Shown: piece by piece, positions 1 through 8,928 of the stretch
Numbering within the stretch: position 1 is the stretch's first letter
How the letters are laid out: the number at the start of each line of letters is the position of its first letter
NCBI GenBank assembly: GCA_963751395.1
Contig: CAVVUC010000002.1
Span: forward strand, 1,426,001 to 1,490,000
Length of the DNA: 64,000 nt
DNA from: CAVVUC01 sp963751395
GTDB lineage: Bacteria; Verrucomicrobiota; Verrucomicrobiia; Chthoniobacterales; Chthoniobacteraceae
Reading direction: 5' to 3'
Program-made: the position numbers and the translations under genes
The notes under the pieces: model-generated
Database searches by the model: none
What the model saw: only the letters and a program-made list of their open reading frames with translations
What the model was told of the DNA's origin: nothing

Positions 1-113
1 GCGAGCACATACGCGAACCCATACCAGCGCAGCCCGAAGCCGTGGCTGAACTCGAAGATGAACGGATTGAGGTTGTGCAGGTAGTACGCGGGCATCGGAA
101 TGGCGGGCGACAT
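1..113 (-). CDS. lgt: Prolipoprotein diacylglyceryl transferase, N-terminal part
   Basis: The reverse strand from an ATG at 113 reads MSPAIPMPAYYLHNLNP and continues FIFEFSHGFGLRWYGFAYVL before leaving the window. The 'NP...F......GLRWYGFAYVLA' pattern is the typical start of Lgt, the inner-membrane enzyme that transfers diacylglyceryl from phosphatidylglycerol to the lipobox cysteine of prelipoproteins. A second in-frame ATG at 95 is an alternative start. Only about 37 codons are visible. It is divergent from fkp with a 72-base gap that must hold both promoters. A predicted lipoprotein at 51187 would be one substrate. Confidence 0.8.
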   Translation of the reverse strand, partial: MSPAIPMPAYYLHNLNPFIFEFSHGFGLRWYGFAYVL

Positions 114-185
114 CGGAAGCGATGAAAGCTAAATTGCCAAGCACGGAAAATTCGCGCAGTCTCACTGACTCCACCGCGTCTCCTC

Positions 186-3086
186 ATGCCTCGTCGCCAA
201 GTCCAATATCTTTTTTCGCTGCCGCCAGCCATGGCTTCCGTTTTTGCCGAACTGGAGCAACACCCGTCCCCAAAGTACTTTCCCGTCTGCGATCCTGCCG
301 GCACGAAGCTCGGCTCCGGCGGCGGCATCGCCCACCTGCTTGTCGAGGCATGGCGCGCCACGGCTGACGGCAGGCTGCTTGACGAATGGTTGAGCGACTC
401 GGCGAAGCTGCTTCTACTGGCCGGTGGTCAGAGCCGGCGCCTGCCTGCCTACGCGGCTGCCAGCAAGATCCTGCTTCCTTTCAAAGTCCTCCGCGGCTCG
501 GTCGGTCAGCGTCTCGACCAGACGTTGCTCGACATGCAGGTTCCCAGCTTCGAGCGGGTGCTGGCCCACGCCTCGCCTCGCTCCGTGGCGATGGTTGCCA
601 GCGGCGATGTGTTTCTTCGTTTCGGAAAAAATCTGCCGCCGTTTCCCGAAGTGGACATTCTCGGACTCGGCATGTGGGTCAAGCCGGAGACGGCCACGGA
701 TTTCGGCGTCTTCTTCACCAGGCGCGACCGTCCGGACAGCCTCTCGTTTTTTCTCCAAAAGCCGCCGGTCGAAGAAATCCAGCGCCTCTCGCAGACCCAC
801 AATTATCTCGTGGACACCGGCATGTGGCTGCTGAGCGCGCGTGCGATTCACACGCTGCTGCGACGATGCGGCTGGGACGGCAACGCTTTCGCCCATGGCG
901 TTCCTGATTATTACGAACTTTATTCCGATCTCGGCCTGAGTCTCGGCAGTGAAGCGCGCCAGCAGGATCCGGAGGTGCGTGAACTGAGCTGCGCGGTCGT
1001 GCCGCTCCCCGAGGCGGAGTTCTATCACCTCGGCACAAGCCGGCAGTTGATCGGGGCAATCTCCGCGCTGGAGAATCGCGACCGTGAAAAGCTGCCCATT
1101 GCCAGCGGATCGGCGCCGCATCCCGATCAGCACGTGCAGAACGCGCTCCTCGATGTGCCGCTCCGTCGCAGCGAGAACCACACGCTCTGGGTCGAGAACT
1201 CGTCGATCACCCGTCACTGGCATCTCGAACGGGAACACGTTCTCACCGGCATTCCGAACAACGACTGGAAACTCCAGCTCGACCCTGGCGTCTGCATCGA
1301 CTTCACGCCGATCGATGATCATGATTTGTGCGTCCGGGTTTATCACATCGACGATCAGTTCAAAGGCGCGCTCGGCGACAATGTCACCTCCTGGCTGGGT
1401 GCCTCAGCGTCCGGGTGGTTCGCCGCGCGCGGCATCGGCTTTTCCGAGGCCGGCCTCGATCCTGCCGGCGACATTCAGCAAAGCGCGCTTTTTCCCGTGC
1501 TCAACCTGGAGAAAATCGACGGTGAATTCCTTCATTGGTTCTTCGCTGCAAAACCCGGGTCGAATTCGCGCTTCCGCGAAACATGGCTCCAGGCACCCCG
1601 GCTTTCCGCGCAGGACATCTGCGAGCGCGTGAACCTGCGCCGCGTTTACGCGCAGCGGAACCAGAACCTCGCTCGCGTCCTGGGAAGGCTGGTGGAGAAC
1701 CAGCGCTGGGGCTTCTTCTTCGATCTCGATCTGCAGGCGACCTCGGCGACGTTTGCCAAATCCGGCAGCGAGCTGCCGCCGCCTCTGCCCGACACAGCCA
1801 CCGGCATCGCGCCGATGCATCGCGTCCACGACGAGATGTTTCGCGCTGCCGTCCTGCGGATTCGCGGCGCGGACGGCTGGCAGGATGCCGAGACGCGCTC
1901 ATTTCACCGGATGCAGGAACTCATTGTGAAGGAGGCGCAGCTTTCCCCCGCGCTGCCGAGGCGGGAGATTCTCGACGACCAGATCATCTGGGGACGCAGC
2001 CCGCTGCGGCTTGATCTTGCGGGCGGGTGGAGCGACACGCCGCCCTACTGCATCGAGTTTGGAGGAAGGGTGCTGAACCTCGCTGTGAACATCAACGGAC
2101 AACCGCCGGTGCAAGTTTTTGCGAAGCTCAGCGAACGGCCCGAGATCGTGCTTCGCAGCATCGACCTTGGAATCGAGCGGCGCATCACGAGCTTCGAGGA
2201 AATCGCCAACTACCAGCAGCCCGACGGCGAGTTCTCCCTCGCCAAAGCCGCGCTGGGGCTTGCCGGTTTCCTGCCGCAGTTCCACGCGACCGGCGAATTT
2301 ACGACGCTGGAAAAGCAGCTCACTGCCTTTGGTGGCGGCATCGAAATCTCGCTCCTTGCCGCTGCTCCCAAAGGCTCGGGACTCGGCACCAGCAGCATTC
2401 TTGCAGCCACACTGCTCGGCGTGCTCGGCGAGCTTTGCGGTCTCGGATGGGACAAACAGATTCTCCTGGCGCGCACTCTTGCGCTCGAACAAATGCTCAC
2501 CACCGGCGGCGGCTGGCAGGATCAGGCCGGCGGTGTCCATCGCGGTATCAAGCTCATCGAAACCGCGCCCGGCCTCGATCAAAAGCCGACGTTGCGATGG
2601 CTGCCCGAGCATCTGCTCGCGGGAGAGGAAAGCCGCTCCCGCCTTTTGCTTTACTACACGGGCGTCACGCGTCTCGCGAAAAACATCCTGCGAGAAATCG
2701 TAAGGAGCATGTTCCTGAATTCGCGCCGCCATCTCGACATCGTCGATGAAATCCGCGCGCACGCCGACACGACTTTCAACGCCATCCAGACAGCCGACTG
2801 GGATGCTCTCTGCGAATGCATCCGACGGAGCTGGGACCTCAACCAGCAGTTGGACTCGGGCACGAATCCGCCGGCAGTCCAGGCCATTCTCGACGCGATC
2901 GCGCCGGGAGTTGCAGGCGCGAAGTTGCTCGGTGCGGGTGGTGGCGGCTACCTGCTGATATTCGCGAAAAGCGACGAAGCCGCGCGAAGAATTCGCGCGA
3001 AACTCAGCGATGCCCCGCCGAATGAAAAGGCGCGTTTCGTTGATTTCGACATTTCCAACTCAGGCTTGCAGATCACGAGGAGTTGA
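186..3086 (+). CDS. fkp: Bifunctional L-fucokinase / GDP-L-fucose pyrophosphorylase
   Basis: 966 residues, close to the length of Bacteroides Fkp. The N-terminal half is the fucose-1-phosphate guanylyltransferase: a nucleotide-binding AGGQSRRLP at residues 79-87, preceded by KLGSGGG at 41-47. The C-terminal third is a GHMP sugar kinase: GRSPLRLDLAGGWSDTPP near residue 603, the ATP loop PKGSGLGTSS near 729, and the third motif GAGGGGYLLIF near 915. The enzyme phosphorylates free L-fucose and converts it to GDP-L-fucose, a salvage route to activated fucose for surface glycans. The start at 186 aligns with the family's N-terminus; the ATG at 231 would remove conserved residues. It lies 52 bases from the convergent uvrA and shows no sign of damage. 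Confidence 0.93.
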   Translation: MPRRQVQYLFSLPPAMASVFAELEQHPSPKYFPVCDPAGTKLGSGGGIAHLLVEAWRATADGRLLDEWLSDSAKLLLLAGGQSRRLPAYAAASKILLPFKVLRGSVGQRLDQTLLDMQVPSFERVLAHASPRSVAMVASGDVFLRFGKNLPPFPEVDILGLGMWVKPETATDFGVFFTRRDRPDSLSFFLQKPPVEEIQRLSQTHNYLVDTGMWLLSARAIHTLLRRCGWDGNAFAHGVPDYYELYSDLGLSLGSEARQQDPEVRELSCAVVPLPEAEFYHLGTSRQLIGAISALENRDREKLPIASGSAPHPDQHVQNALLDVPLRRSENHTLWVENSSITRHWHLEREHVLTGIPNNDWKLQLDPGVCIDFTPIDDHDLCVRVYHIDDQFKGALGDNVTSWLGASASGWFAARGIGFSEAGLDPAGDIQQSALFPVLNLEKIDGEFLHWFFAAKPGSNSRFRETWLQAPRLSAQDICERVNLRRVYAQRNQNLARVLGRLVENQRWGFFFDLDLQATSATFAKSGSELPPPLPDTATGIAPMHRVHDEMFRAAVLRIRGADGWQDAETRSFHRMQELIVKEAQLSPALPRREILDDQIIWGRSPLRLDLAGGWSDTPPYCIEFGGRVLNLAVNINGQPPVQVFAKLSERPEIVLRSIDLGIERRITSFEEIANYQQPDGEFSLAKAALGLAGFLPQFHATGEFTTLEKQLTAFGGGIEISLLAAAPKGSGLGTSSILAATLLGVLGELCGLGWDKQILLARTLALEQMLTTGGGWQDQAGGVHRGIKLIETAPGLDQKPTLRWLPEHLLAGEESRSRLLLYYTGVTRLAKNILREIVRSMFLNSRRHLDIVDEIRAHADTTFNAIQTADWDALCECIRRSWDLNQQLDSGTNPPAVQAILDAIAPGVAGAKLLGAGGGGYLLIFAKSDEAARRIRAKLSDAPPNEKARFVDFDISNSGLQITRS

Positions 3087-3138
3087 GCGCGGACCCTCTG
3101 GCTTCGGTGTTGGGCGTTGAGGTTTCAGCGTTCGGCGT

Positions 3139-6100
3139 TCAACCGGGCTTCAGCACCTCGCGCAGAAACGGCGCGGTGCGGCTCGTCCTGCTTTTTGCAA
3201 CCTGCTCGGGCGTTCCCGCCGCAACCACGAGGCCGCCATTGTCCCCCGCTTCCGGCCCGATATCGACGACGTAATCGGCATCGGCAACGAGGCTGAGGTT
3301 GTGCTCGATCACGATCACCGTGTTGCCGTCATCGACGAGCCGGTGCAGCACGTTCAGCAGTTGTTTTACGTCGGCCATGTGCAAACCGATCGTCGGTTCC
3401 TCCAAAAGATAGAGTGTTGATTTTGGCTGGCGCTGTCGGCGGATGCGGTCGTTCTGCGCGCGACCGAGTCCGCGGGTGAGTTCGGTCACGAGCTTGAGCC
3501 GCTGCGCCTCGCCTCCGCTCAACGTCGGGCTCGGCTGGCCGAGCTTGAGGTAGCCGAGCCCCGTCTCGACCAGCAGCGCGAGCGGCCGATGGATTTTCGG
3601 ATTCGCGCCGAAGAACTCCGTCGCCTCCTCAAAAGTCATGTCCATCACGGCGCCAATGCTTTTGCCATTGTATTCGACTTCGAGGGTCTGCGCGTTGTAT
3701 CGACTGCCGCCACAATCGCTGCACGGGATGTAGCTGGTTGGCAGAAAACTCATCTCGACCTTGATGATGCCCTGTCCGCCGCACGTCTCGCAGCGCCCGC
3801 CTTCATTGTTGAATGAAAACCGGCTCGCTGTGTATCCGCGCATGCGTGCCAGCGGGAGCGTCGCGAACTGTTTGCGAATCTCGTCGAAGAAACCGATGTA
3901 GGTCGCCGGAATCGAGCGCGATGTTTTGCCGATCGGCGATTGATCGACTTCGTAAACCGTCTCGAGAAATTCCGCGCCGCGAATCGCCTCCAGATTTTTC
4001 GGCAGCGTCTTGCCGCGCCCGAGTTTGCTTTGCACGGCGGGCAGCAGCACCGAGCGCATCAGCGTGCTTTTTCCCGAGCCGGAAATTCCTGCGATGACGG
4101 ACAGCCGGCCGACTGGGAAGCGCACGTCCATGTCTTTCAAATTATTCGCGCAAGCGCCCTCGATCTCGATCCATTGCTCGACGCTCTTGAGCGAACGTCG
4201 CTCTCCGCGCGACGGATGACGCATTGGTGTTTTGAGGCAGCGGCCCGTCGCCGACTGCGGCGTGTGTTCAATGTCGCGCAATGTCCCGACCGCCACGACT
4301 TCACCGCCGTGCGAGCCTGCGCCGGGGCCGAGATCGACGATCACATCCGCTCGCTGCATCGTGTCGTCGTCGTGCTCCACGATCACGAGCGAGTTGCCCT
4401 TGGCCTTCAGGGCTTCGAGCGTGTCGAGCAGCGCCCGGTTGTCGCGCGGATGCAGGCCGATCGTCGGCTCGTCCAGCACGTAAAGCACGCCACGCAAGTT
4501 CGAGCCGAGCTGGGCGGCGAGCCGGATGCGCTGCGATTCGCCACCGCTGAGCGTCTTCGCCGAGCGGTTCAGCGCGAGGTAATCGAGGCCGACTTTTCCC
4601 ATGAACAGCAGCCGCTGCTTGATCTCGGACACGATGTCCTGTGCGATCACCGCCTGGCGGGCGTCGAACTTCATCCGGTCGAGCAGTCCGCCAGCAGCCG
4701 TGACGGAGCGCGAGGTGAAATCCTGAATCGCGATTCCCTGGATTCGCACGTGGCGTGCGATGCGGTTCAGGCGCGAGCCTTCGCACATCGGGCAGGTCGT
4801 GGCCTCGTCGTCTTCGAGCCACTCGTGCTGCCGCTCCTCGTCGAGTTCGGCTTCGAGCACGGACTCGTGATCCGACTCGGTTGCGTGCCAGACCTCGCCG
4901 AAGCCGTGGCAGCCATGACACCAGCCGTGCGGCGAGTTGAACGAAAACAAACGCGGATCGAGCTCCTCGAACGACTCGCCGCATCCGGGGCAGTTGCGCT
5001 CCGTGCTCAGGATCGTCGAGCGGCCTTTCGCGTCGAGCAACCGCGCCGTGCCTTTGCCGACGGAAATCGCGCGGGCGACCATTTCGGGAATGGATTTGTC
5101 TTTTGCTGTTTCGCCGACGAGCGCGTCGATCGTGTGCTCCTTGAAGCGCTCGAGTTTTTGAAAACCGTCCGCCGGCATGAACTCACCATCGACCCACAGC
5201 GTCTCGAACCCCTGTCGCAGCGCGGCTCGCGCGACATCGGTGTGAAACCCTTTACGGGCTTTGATCAGCGGGGCGAGAATGCGGAGGCGACCCTTCTTCG
5301 CAAGCGCCCCGGTCTCTTTCACGATCGCGTCGAGAGTCTGGTTCTGAACAGGCAGGTCACATTTCGGACAGAATTGCGTGCCGACCTTCGCGAACAGCAG
5401 CCGCAGAAAATGATAGACCTCGGTCACGGTTGCCACGGTCGATTTCCCGCCGCCACGCGTGACGCGCTGCTCGATCGCGACCGTCGGCGGCAGTCCGCTG
5501 ATGATGTCCACGTCAGGCTTTTCGAGTTGCTCGACGAATTGCCGCGCATACGGCGACATGCTGTCGAGGAAGCGCCGTTGCCCCTCGGCGAAAAGAATGT
5601 CGAATGCGAGCGTCGATTTTCCCGAGCCGCTCAGGCCGGTGATGACGACCATCTTGTCGCGCGGGATGGCGAGCGAGATGTCCTTCAAATTGTGCTCGCG
5701 GGCGCCGTGGATTTGGATCACGCGATCTCCGGGTAGCGCACGCGGCTCGCGTGCTCCATCCGGCGGCCCGCCGGATGGATGTTCTGCGACGCGGAGTTCA
5801 GATTCGTCGTCTTGCGCTTCGGTCACGCTCCACGGTGTTTGCGGCGGGCCGCCGCAAACAGCACGCGAGCCGCGTGCGCTACCCAGAACATTCCTCAAAA
5901 ATCTCCCCGTGTGCGATGCTTCAACCTCCGCCACTTCCTCCGGCGTTCCCGTTGCGACAACCAAACCACCTTCGTCGCCTGCCTCGGGGCCGAGATCGAT
6001 CACGTGATCGGCGCACTTGATGACTTCGAGGTTGTGCTCGATGACGATCAGCGTGTTGCCCTGCGCGACGAGCCGGTTGAAAACTTTGAGCAGCATCGCC

Positions 6101-8802
6101 ACGTCGTCGAAATGCAGTCCGGTCGTCGGCTCGTCGAAAATCAAGAGGCTGTTGCCCGCCTCTTTCTTCGTCAGGTGCGCGACGATTTTCAGCCGCTGCG
6201 ATTCGCCGCCCGATAAGACATTGAGGGGCTGGCCAAGCCGCAGATATCCGAGGCCAACTTCCTCAAGCAATTTTAGATTTTCGCTTTTCGATTTTAGATT
6301 TGCGTCGCCGGAGAAAAACTCGATCGCTTCGGTGACGGTCAGTTCCAGCACGTCGTGGATCGACTTGCCGCGCAGTTTGATTTTCAAAATATGCGGCCTG
6401 TATTTCGCGCCGTCGCACTCGGGGCAGCGGACGTAAAGATCGCTGAGAAACTGCATCTCGATTTTTTCGAAGCCGTTGCCGCCGCACCGCTCGCAGCGTC
6501 CAGTGCCGGCGTTGAACGAAAACGAACCGGCTGCGAGTCCCGCCGCCCGCGCCTCCGGCTGCGCGGCGAACACCTCGCGGATGAAGTCGAACACGCCGAG
6601 ATAAACCGCCGGGCTGGATCGCGGGGTGCGCGAAAGCGGCGATTGGTCAACCATCACGACGTTGTCGATGCGATGCGCTCCGCTGATCTTTTTGCAGGCC
6701 CCGACGACGTCTTCGCCGGGGGCGATTCCTTTTTGCCGAAGCAGGTTTTGGTAGAGCACGTCGTGAATGAGCGTGCTTTTTCCCGAGCCGGAAACGCCGG
6801 TGACACAGGTGAACACGCCGAGCGGAAACTCGACATCTATGCTGTGGAGATTGTGCTGCGAAGCTCCTTGCACTTTGATCGAGGACTTGAAGGTGCGGCG
6901 CTTCTTGGGAACCGGAATCGACTTTTTCCCGGTGAGGTATTCGCGCGTGAGCGATGGGTTGGGCAGGCTGGAAGCCCGCCCCACATTCACCAGATCGCCG
7001 CCGGCTTCGCCGCGACCCGGGCCGAGCTCGATGAGGTTGTCGGCTGCACGAATGATCGACTCTTCGTGCTCGACGACGAGCAGCGTATTGCCTTTGTCGC
7101 GCAGGTTCTTCATCACGCGGATCAGGCGGCCCACATCGCGCGGATGCAGTCCGATGCTCGGTTCGTCCATGACGAACAGCGTGTTGACGAGCGAAGCGCC
7201 GAGGCAGGTCGTGAGGTTCACGCGCTCCACTTCGCCGCCGCTGAGCGTGCGCGTCGCGCGATCGAGCGTGAGATAGCCGAGGCCGACTTCGACGAGATAA
7301 CGGAGACGCGTCGCGACTTCGTTGCGGAGCATCTCGGCGGTCGGGTCATTTTGGATTTTAGATTTTGGATTTTGGATTTCCTCCAAAAGGACACCCACCG
7401 GTGTCGATGCGATCTCGGGCAGGGTTTTTCCAGCGATCGTGAAATTCAGCGTCGCTGGCTGGAATCGACCGCCATTGCAGTCGGGGCAGATCGTGTAGGA
7501 ACGATAGCGGCTCAACAGCACGCGGACGTGCATTTTGTAGGTCTTCGTTTCGAGCCAGTCGAAAAAACCTTTCACGCCATACCAGCGATCGTTCTCCCAA
7601 AGCTCCTCGCCTTTCAGCTTCGGATCGTCGCCGTAGAGCACCCAGTCCTGGTCGGCCTTCGGCAGTTCCTCGAACGGACGATGAATGGCGAGTTCACGGC
7701 GCGCGGCGTGTTTGAGCAGGTCGCGCTGACACTCGCGGCCGTTCTCGGTTTGAAAAGGCTTCACCACTCCCGCTGCAATGCTGAGGCTGCGGTCGGGAAT
7801 CGCCCGCTCGATGTCGAGCGCGATTGTGCGTCCGAATCCCCGGCACTTCGGACATGCGCCGAGCGGATTGTTGAAGCTGAACAGCCCGGGCGTCGGCGGC
7901 GTGATCTCGATGTCGCAATGCGCGCAGTGCCAGCCGGAGGAGAAAGGGGAAATGGAAACCTGAGACTTGAAACCTGAAACCTGAGTTTCGGAATCGTGCG
8001 AAGCACTCGCAGTTTCAGGTTTCAGGTTTCCAGTTTCAGGTTTCAAAAAGGCGATCCGGCCTTTGCCGAAACGCAGCGCGGTTTCCACGGCCTCGGTGAT
8101 GCGCGGGCGGTTCTCCTCGTTCATCGCGAGGCGGTCCTGAATCACGCGCACCAAGCCGGGCAACCGCTTCAACGAAGACTCCGTGTCGGTGCGATGCACG
8201 GCGTTCTCAATCCAAACGCGGAGATAACCCTGCTGCTTCAGGAAATCGAAGAAGTTACCCGGTTCCGTCTTCGGCGGAACGGGGATGCCGAATGTAATGA
8301 GCAGCGACTCGCCTTGAAGCTCTGTCATGACTTGCTCCACGATCGACTTCGCCGTCTCCGGACGAATCTCGCGGGCGCATGACGGGCAGTGGGCGCGCGC
8401 GACGCGAGGCATGAGCACTTTCAGGTAGTCATTGATCTCGGTCATCGTGCCGACGGTCGAACGCGTCGTCTTCACGTTGTTCGATTGCTCGATCGCGATG
8501 GCCGGCGGAATGCCGCGAATTTCATCGACCTTCGGCTTGTCCATGCGCTCCAGAAACTGCCGCGTGTATGGGCTGAACGTCTCAACGTAGCGGCGCTGTC
8601 CCTCGGCGTAGATCGTGTCGAATGCGAGCGATGACTTGCCGCTGCCGCTCGGGCCTGAGATGACGTTCAATTTCCCGAGCGGAAGATCGAGGTCGATGCC
8701 CTTCAGGTTGTTCTGCCGCGCGCCGCGAATTTCGATGACGCCTGAGTCGGGCAATGCTTTGAGTTTTTCGTGCATTTGGAAAGGGGTGCCACGCTCGCGC
8801 AT
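3139..8802 (-). CDS. uvrA: Fused double-length UvrA (excinuclease ABC subunit A, two copies in one chain)
   Basis: 1887 residues, twice the usual UvrA of about 940. UvrA is the ATPase that recognises damage in nucleotide excision repair and normally works as a dimer. Each half contains two ABC ATPase modules: the first half has Walker A GPSGSGKSS at residues 51-59, LSGGEVERV and a second Walker A GVSGSGKST; the second half has GLSGSGKST, LSGGESQRI, GISGSGKST and LSGGEAQRL. Zinc-binding CxxC pairs occur in both halves. The halves have diverged, so this is an old fusion. The linker is encoded by an inverted-repeat element (5731-5884), and at least three other repeat insertions lie in frame. An ATG 9 codons downstream (8775) is an equally likely start; neither has a clear Shine-Dalgarno sequence. 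Whether it replaces or supplements an ordinary UvrA cannot be told here. Confidence 0.92.
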   Translation of the reverse strand: MRERGTPFQMHEKLKALPDSGVIEIRGARQNNLKGIDLDLPLGKLNVISGPSGSGKSSLAFDTIYAEGQRRYVETFSPYTRQFLERMDKPKVDEIRGIPPAIAIEQSNNVKTTRSTVGTMTEINDYLKVLMPRVARAHCPSCAREIRPETAKSIVEQVMTELQGESLLITFGIPVPPKTEPGNFFDFLKQQGYLRVWIENAVHRTDTESSLKRLPGLVRVIQDRLAMNEENRPRITEAVETALRFGKGRIAFLKPETGNLKPETASASHDSETQVSGFKSQVSISPFSSGWHCAHCDIEITPPTPGLFSFNNPLGACPKCRGFGRTIALDIERAIPDRSLSIAAGVVKPFQTENGRECQRDLLKHAARRELAIHRPFEELPKADQDWVLYGDDPKLKGEELWENDRWYGVKGFFDWLETKTYKMHVRVLLSRYRSYTICPDCNGGRFQPATLNFTIAGKTLPEIASTPVGVLLEEIQNPKSKIQNDPTAEMLRNEVATRLRYLVEVGLGYLTLDRATRTLSGGEVERVNLTTCLGASLVNTLFVMDEPSIGLHPRDVGRLIRVMKNLRDKGNTLLVVEHEESIIRAADNLIELGPGRGEAGGDLVNVGRASSLPNPSLTREYLTGKKSIPVPKKRRTFKSSIKVQGASQHNLHSIDVEFPLGVFTCVTGVSGSGKSTLIHDVLYQNLLRQKGIAPGEDVVGACKKISGAHRIDNVVMVDQSPLSRTPRSSPAVYLGVFDFIREVFAAQPEARAAGLAAGSFSFNAGTGRCERCGGNGFEKIEMQFLSDLYVRCPECDGAKYRPHILKIKLRGKSIHDVLELTVTEAIEFFSGDANLKSKSENLKLLEEVGLGYLRLGQPLNVLSGGESQRLKIVAHLTKKEAGNSLLIFDEPTTGLHFDDVAMLLKVFNRLVAQGNTLIVIEHNLEVIKCADHVIDLGPEAGDEGGLVVATGTPEEVAEVEASHTGRFLRNVLGSARGSRAVCGGPPQTPWSVTEAQDDESELRVAEHPSGGPPDGAREPRALPGDRVIQIHGAREHNLKDISLAIPRDKMVVITGLSGSGKSTLAFDILFAEGQRRFLDSMSPYARQFVEQLEKPDVDIISGLPPTVAIEQRVTRGGGKSTVATVTEVYHFLRLLFAKVGTQFCPKCDLPVQNQTLDAIVKETGALAKKGRLRILAPLIKARKGFHTDVARAALRQGFETLWVDGEFMPADGFQKLERFKEHTIDALVGETAKDKSIPEMVARAISVGKGTARLLDAKGRSTILSTERNCPGCGESFEELDPRLFSFNSPHGWCHGCHGFGEVWHATESDHESVLEAELDEERQHEWLEDDEATTCPMCEGSRLNRIARHVRIQGIAIQDFTSRSVTAAGGLLDRMKFDARQAVIAQDIVSEIKQRLLFMGKVGLDYLALNRSAKTLSGGESQRIRLAAQLGSNLRGVLYVLDEPTIGLHPRDNRALLDTLEALKAKGNSLVIVEHDDDTMQRADVIVDLGPGAGSHGGEVVAVGTLRDIEHTPQSATGRCLKTPMRHPSRGERRSLKSVEQWIEIEGACANNLKDMDVRFPVGRLSVIAGISGSGKSTLMRSVLLPAVQSKLGRGKTLPKNLEAIRGAEFLETVYEVDQSPIGKTSRSIPATYIGFFDEIRKQFATLPLARMRGYTASRFSFNNEGGRCETCGGQGIIKVEMSFLPTSYIPCSDCGGSRYNAQTLEVEYNGKSIGAVMDMTFEEATEFFGANPKIHRPLALLVETGLGYLKLGQPSPTLSGGEAQRLKLVTELTRGLGRAQNDRIRRQRQPKSTLYLLEEPTIGLHMADVKQLLNVLHRLVDDGNTVIVIEHNLSLVADADYVVDIGPEAGDNGGLVVAAGTPEQVAKSRTSRTAPFLREVLKPG
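5731..5884. repeat. 154-bp element with perfect 24-bp inverted ends, encoding the UvrA-UvrA linker
   Basis: The left end begins GGGTAGCGCACGCGGCTCGC and the right end is its perfect reverse complement over 24 bases. Just inside each end lies a further palindrome (TCCATCCGG..CCGGATGGA on the left, TGTTTGCGG..CCGCAAACA on the right). The element is read in frame on the minus strand and supplies about 51 residues rich in Gly, Arg, Pro and Glu between the two UvrA halves. No transposase is present, so it resembles a MITE or a REP doublet. Confidence 0.85.
6270..6301. repeat. Short word repeat ATTTTAGATTT/TCGCTTTTCG inside uvrA
   Basis: A T-rich stack with ATTTTAGATTT at both ends of an A/T-rich core, in a gene of otherwise high G+C. 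On the coding strand it reads as NLKSKSENLK within the first UvrA half, where the family does not need these residues. Same word type as 7349-7379. Confidence 0.6.
7349..7379. repeat. Short word repeat (ATTTTGGATTTTAG stacks) inside uvrA
   Basis: Three to four overlapping copies of ATTTTGG/ATTTTAG in tandem. On the coding strand it gives IQNPKSKIQN, a peptide that commonly arises where this heptamer-type repeat enters reading frames. It is in frame and adds about 10 residues to UvrA. Confidence 0.7.
7952..8046. repeat. Inverted stack of GAAACCT / AGGTTTC words inside uvrA
   Basis: The left arm repeats GAAACCTGAAACCTGA, the right arm repeats TTTCAGGTTTCAGGTTTC, with a roughly 30-base spacer containing GTGCGAAGCACTCGC. 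The whole could fold as a hairpin. It is read through in frame as LKPETGNLKPET...ETQVSGFKSQVS, an insertion in the first UvrA half between recognisable family segments. Confidence 0.75.
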
Positions 8803-8928
8803 GCGCGTGACTATTTCAACGTCTGGCGGAACGCGACGGATGTATTTGCCTGCGCGGAAGCTTTGTTTTGGCAGAACGCCAAATTCCCGCTTGCGGAAAG
8901 CCGGGCGCTGGTCTGATATACCGCCACT

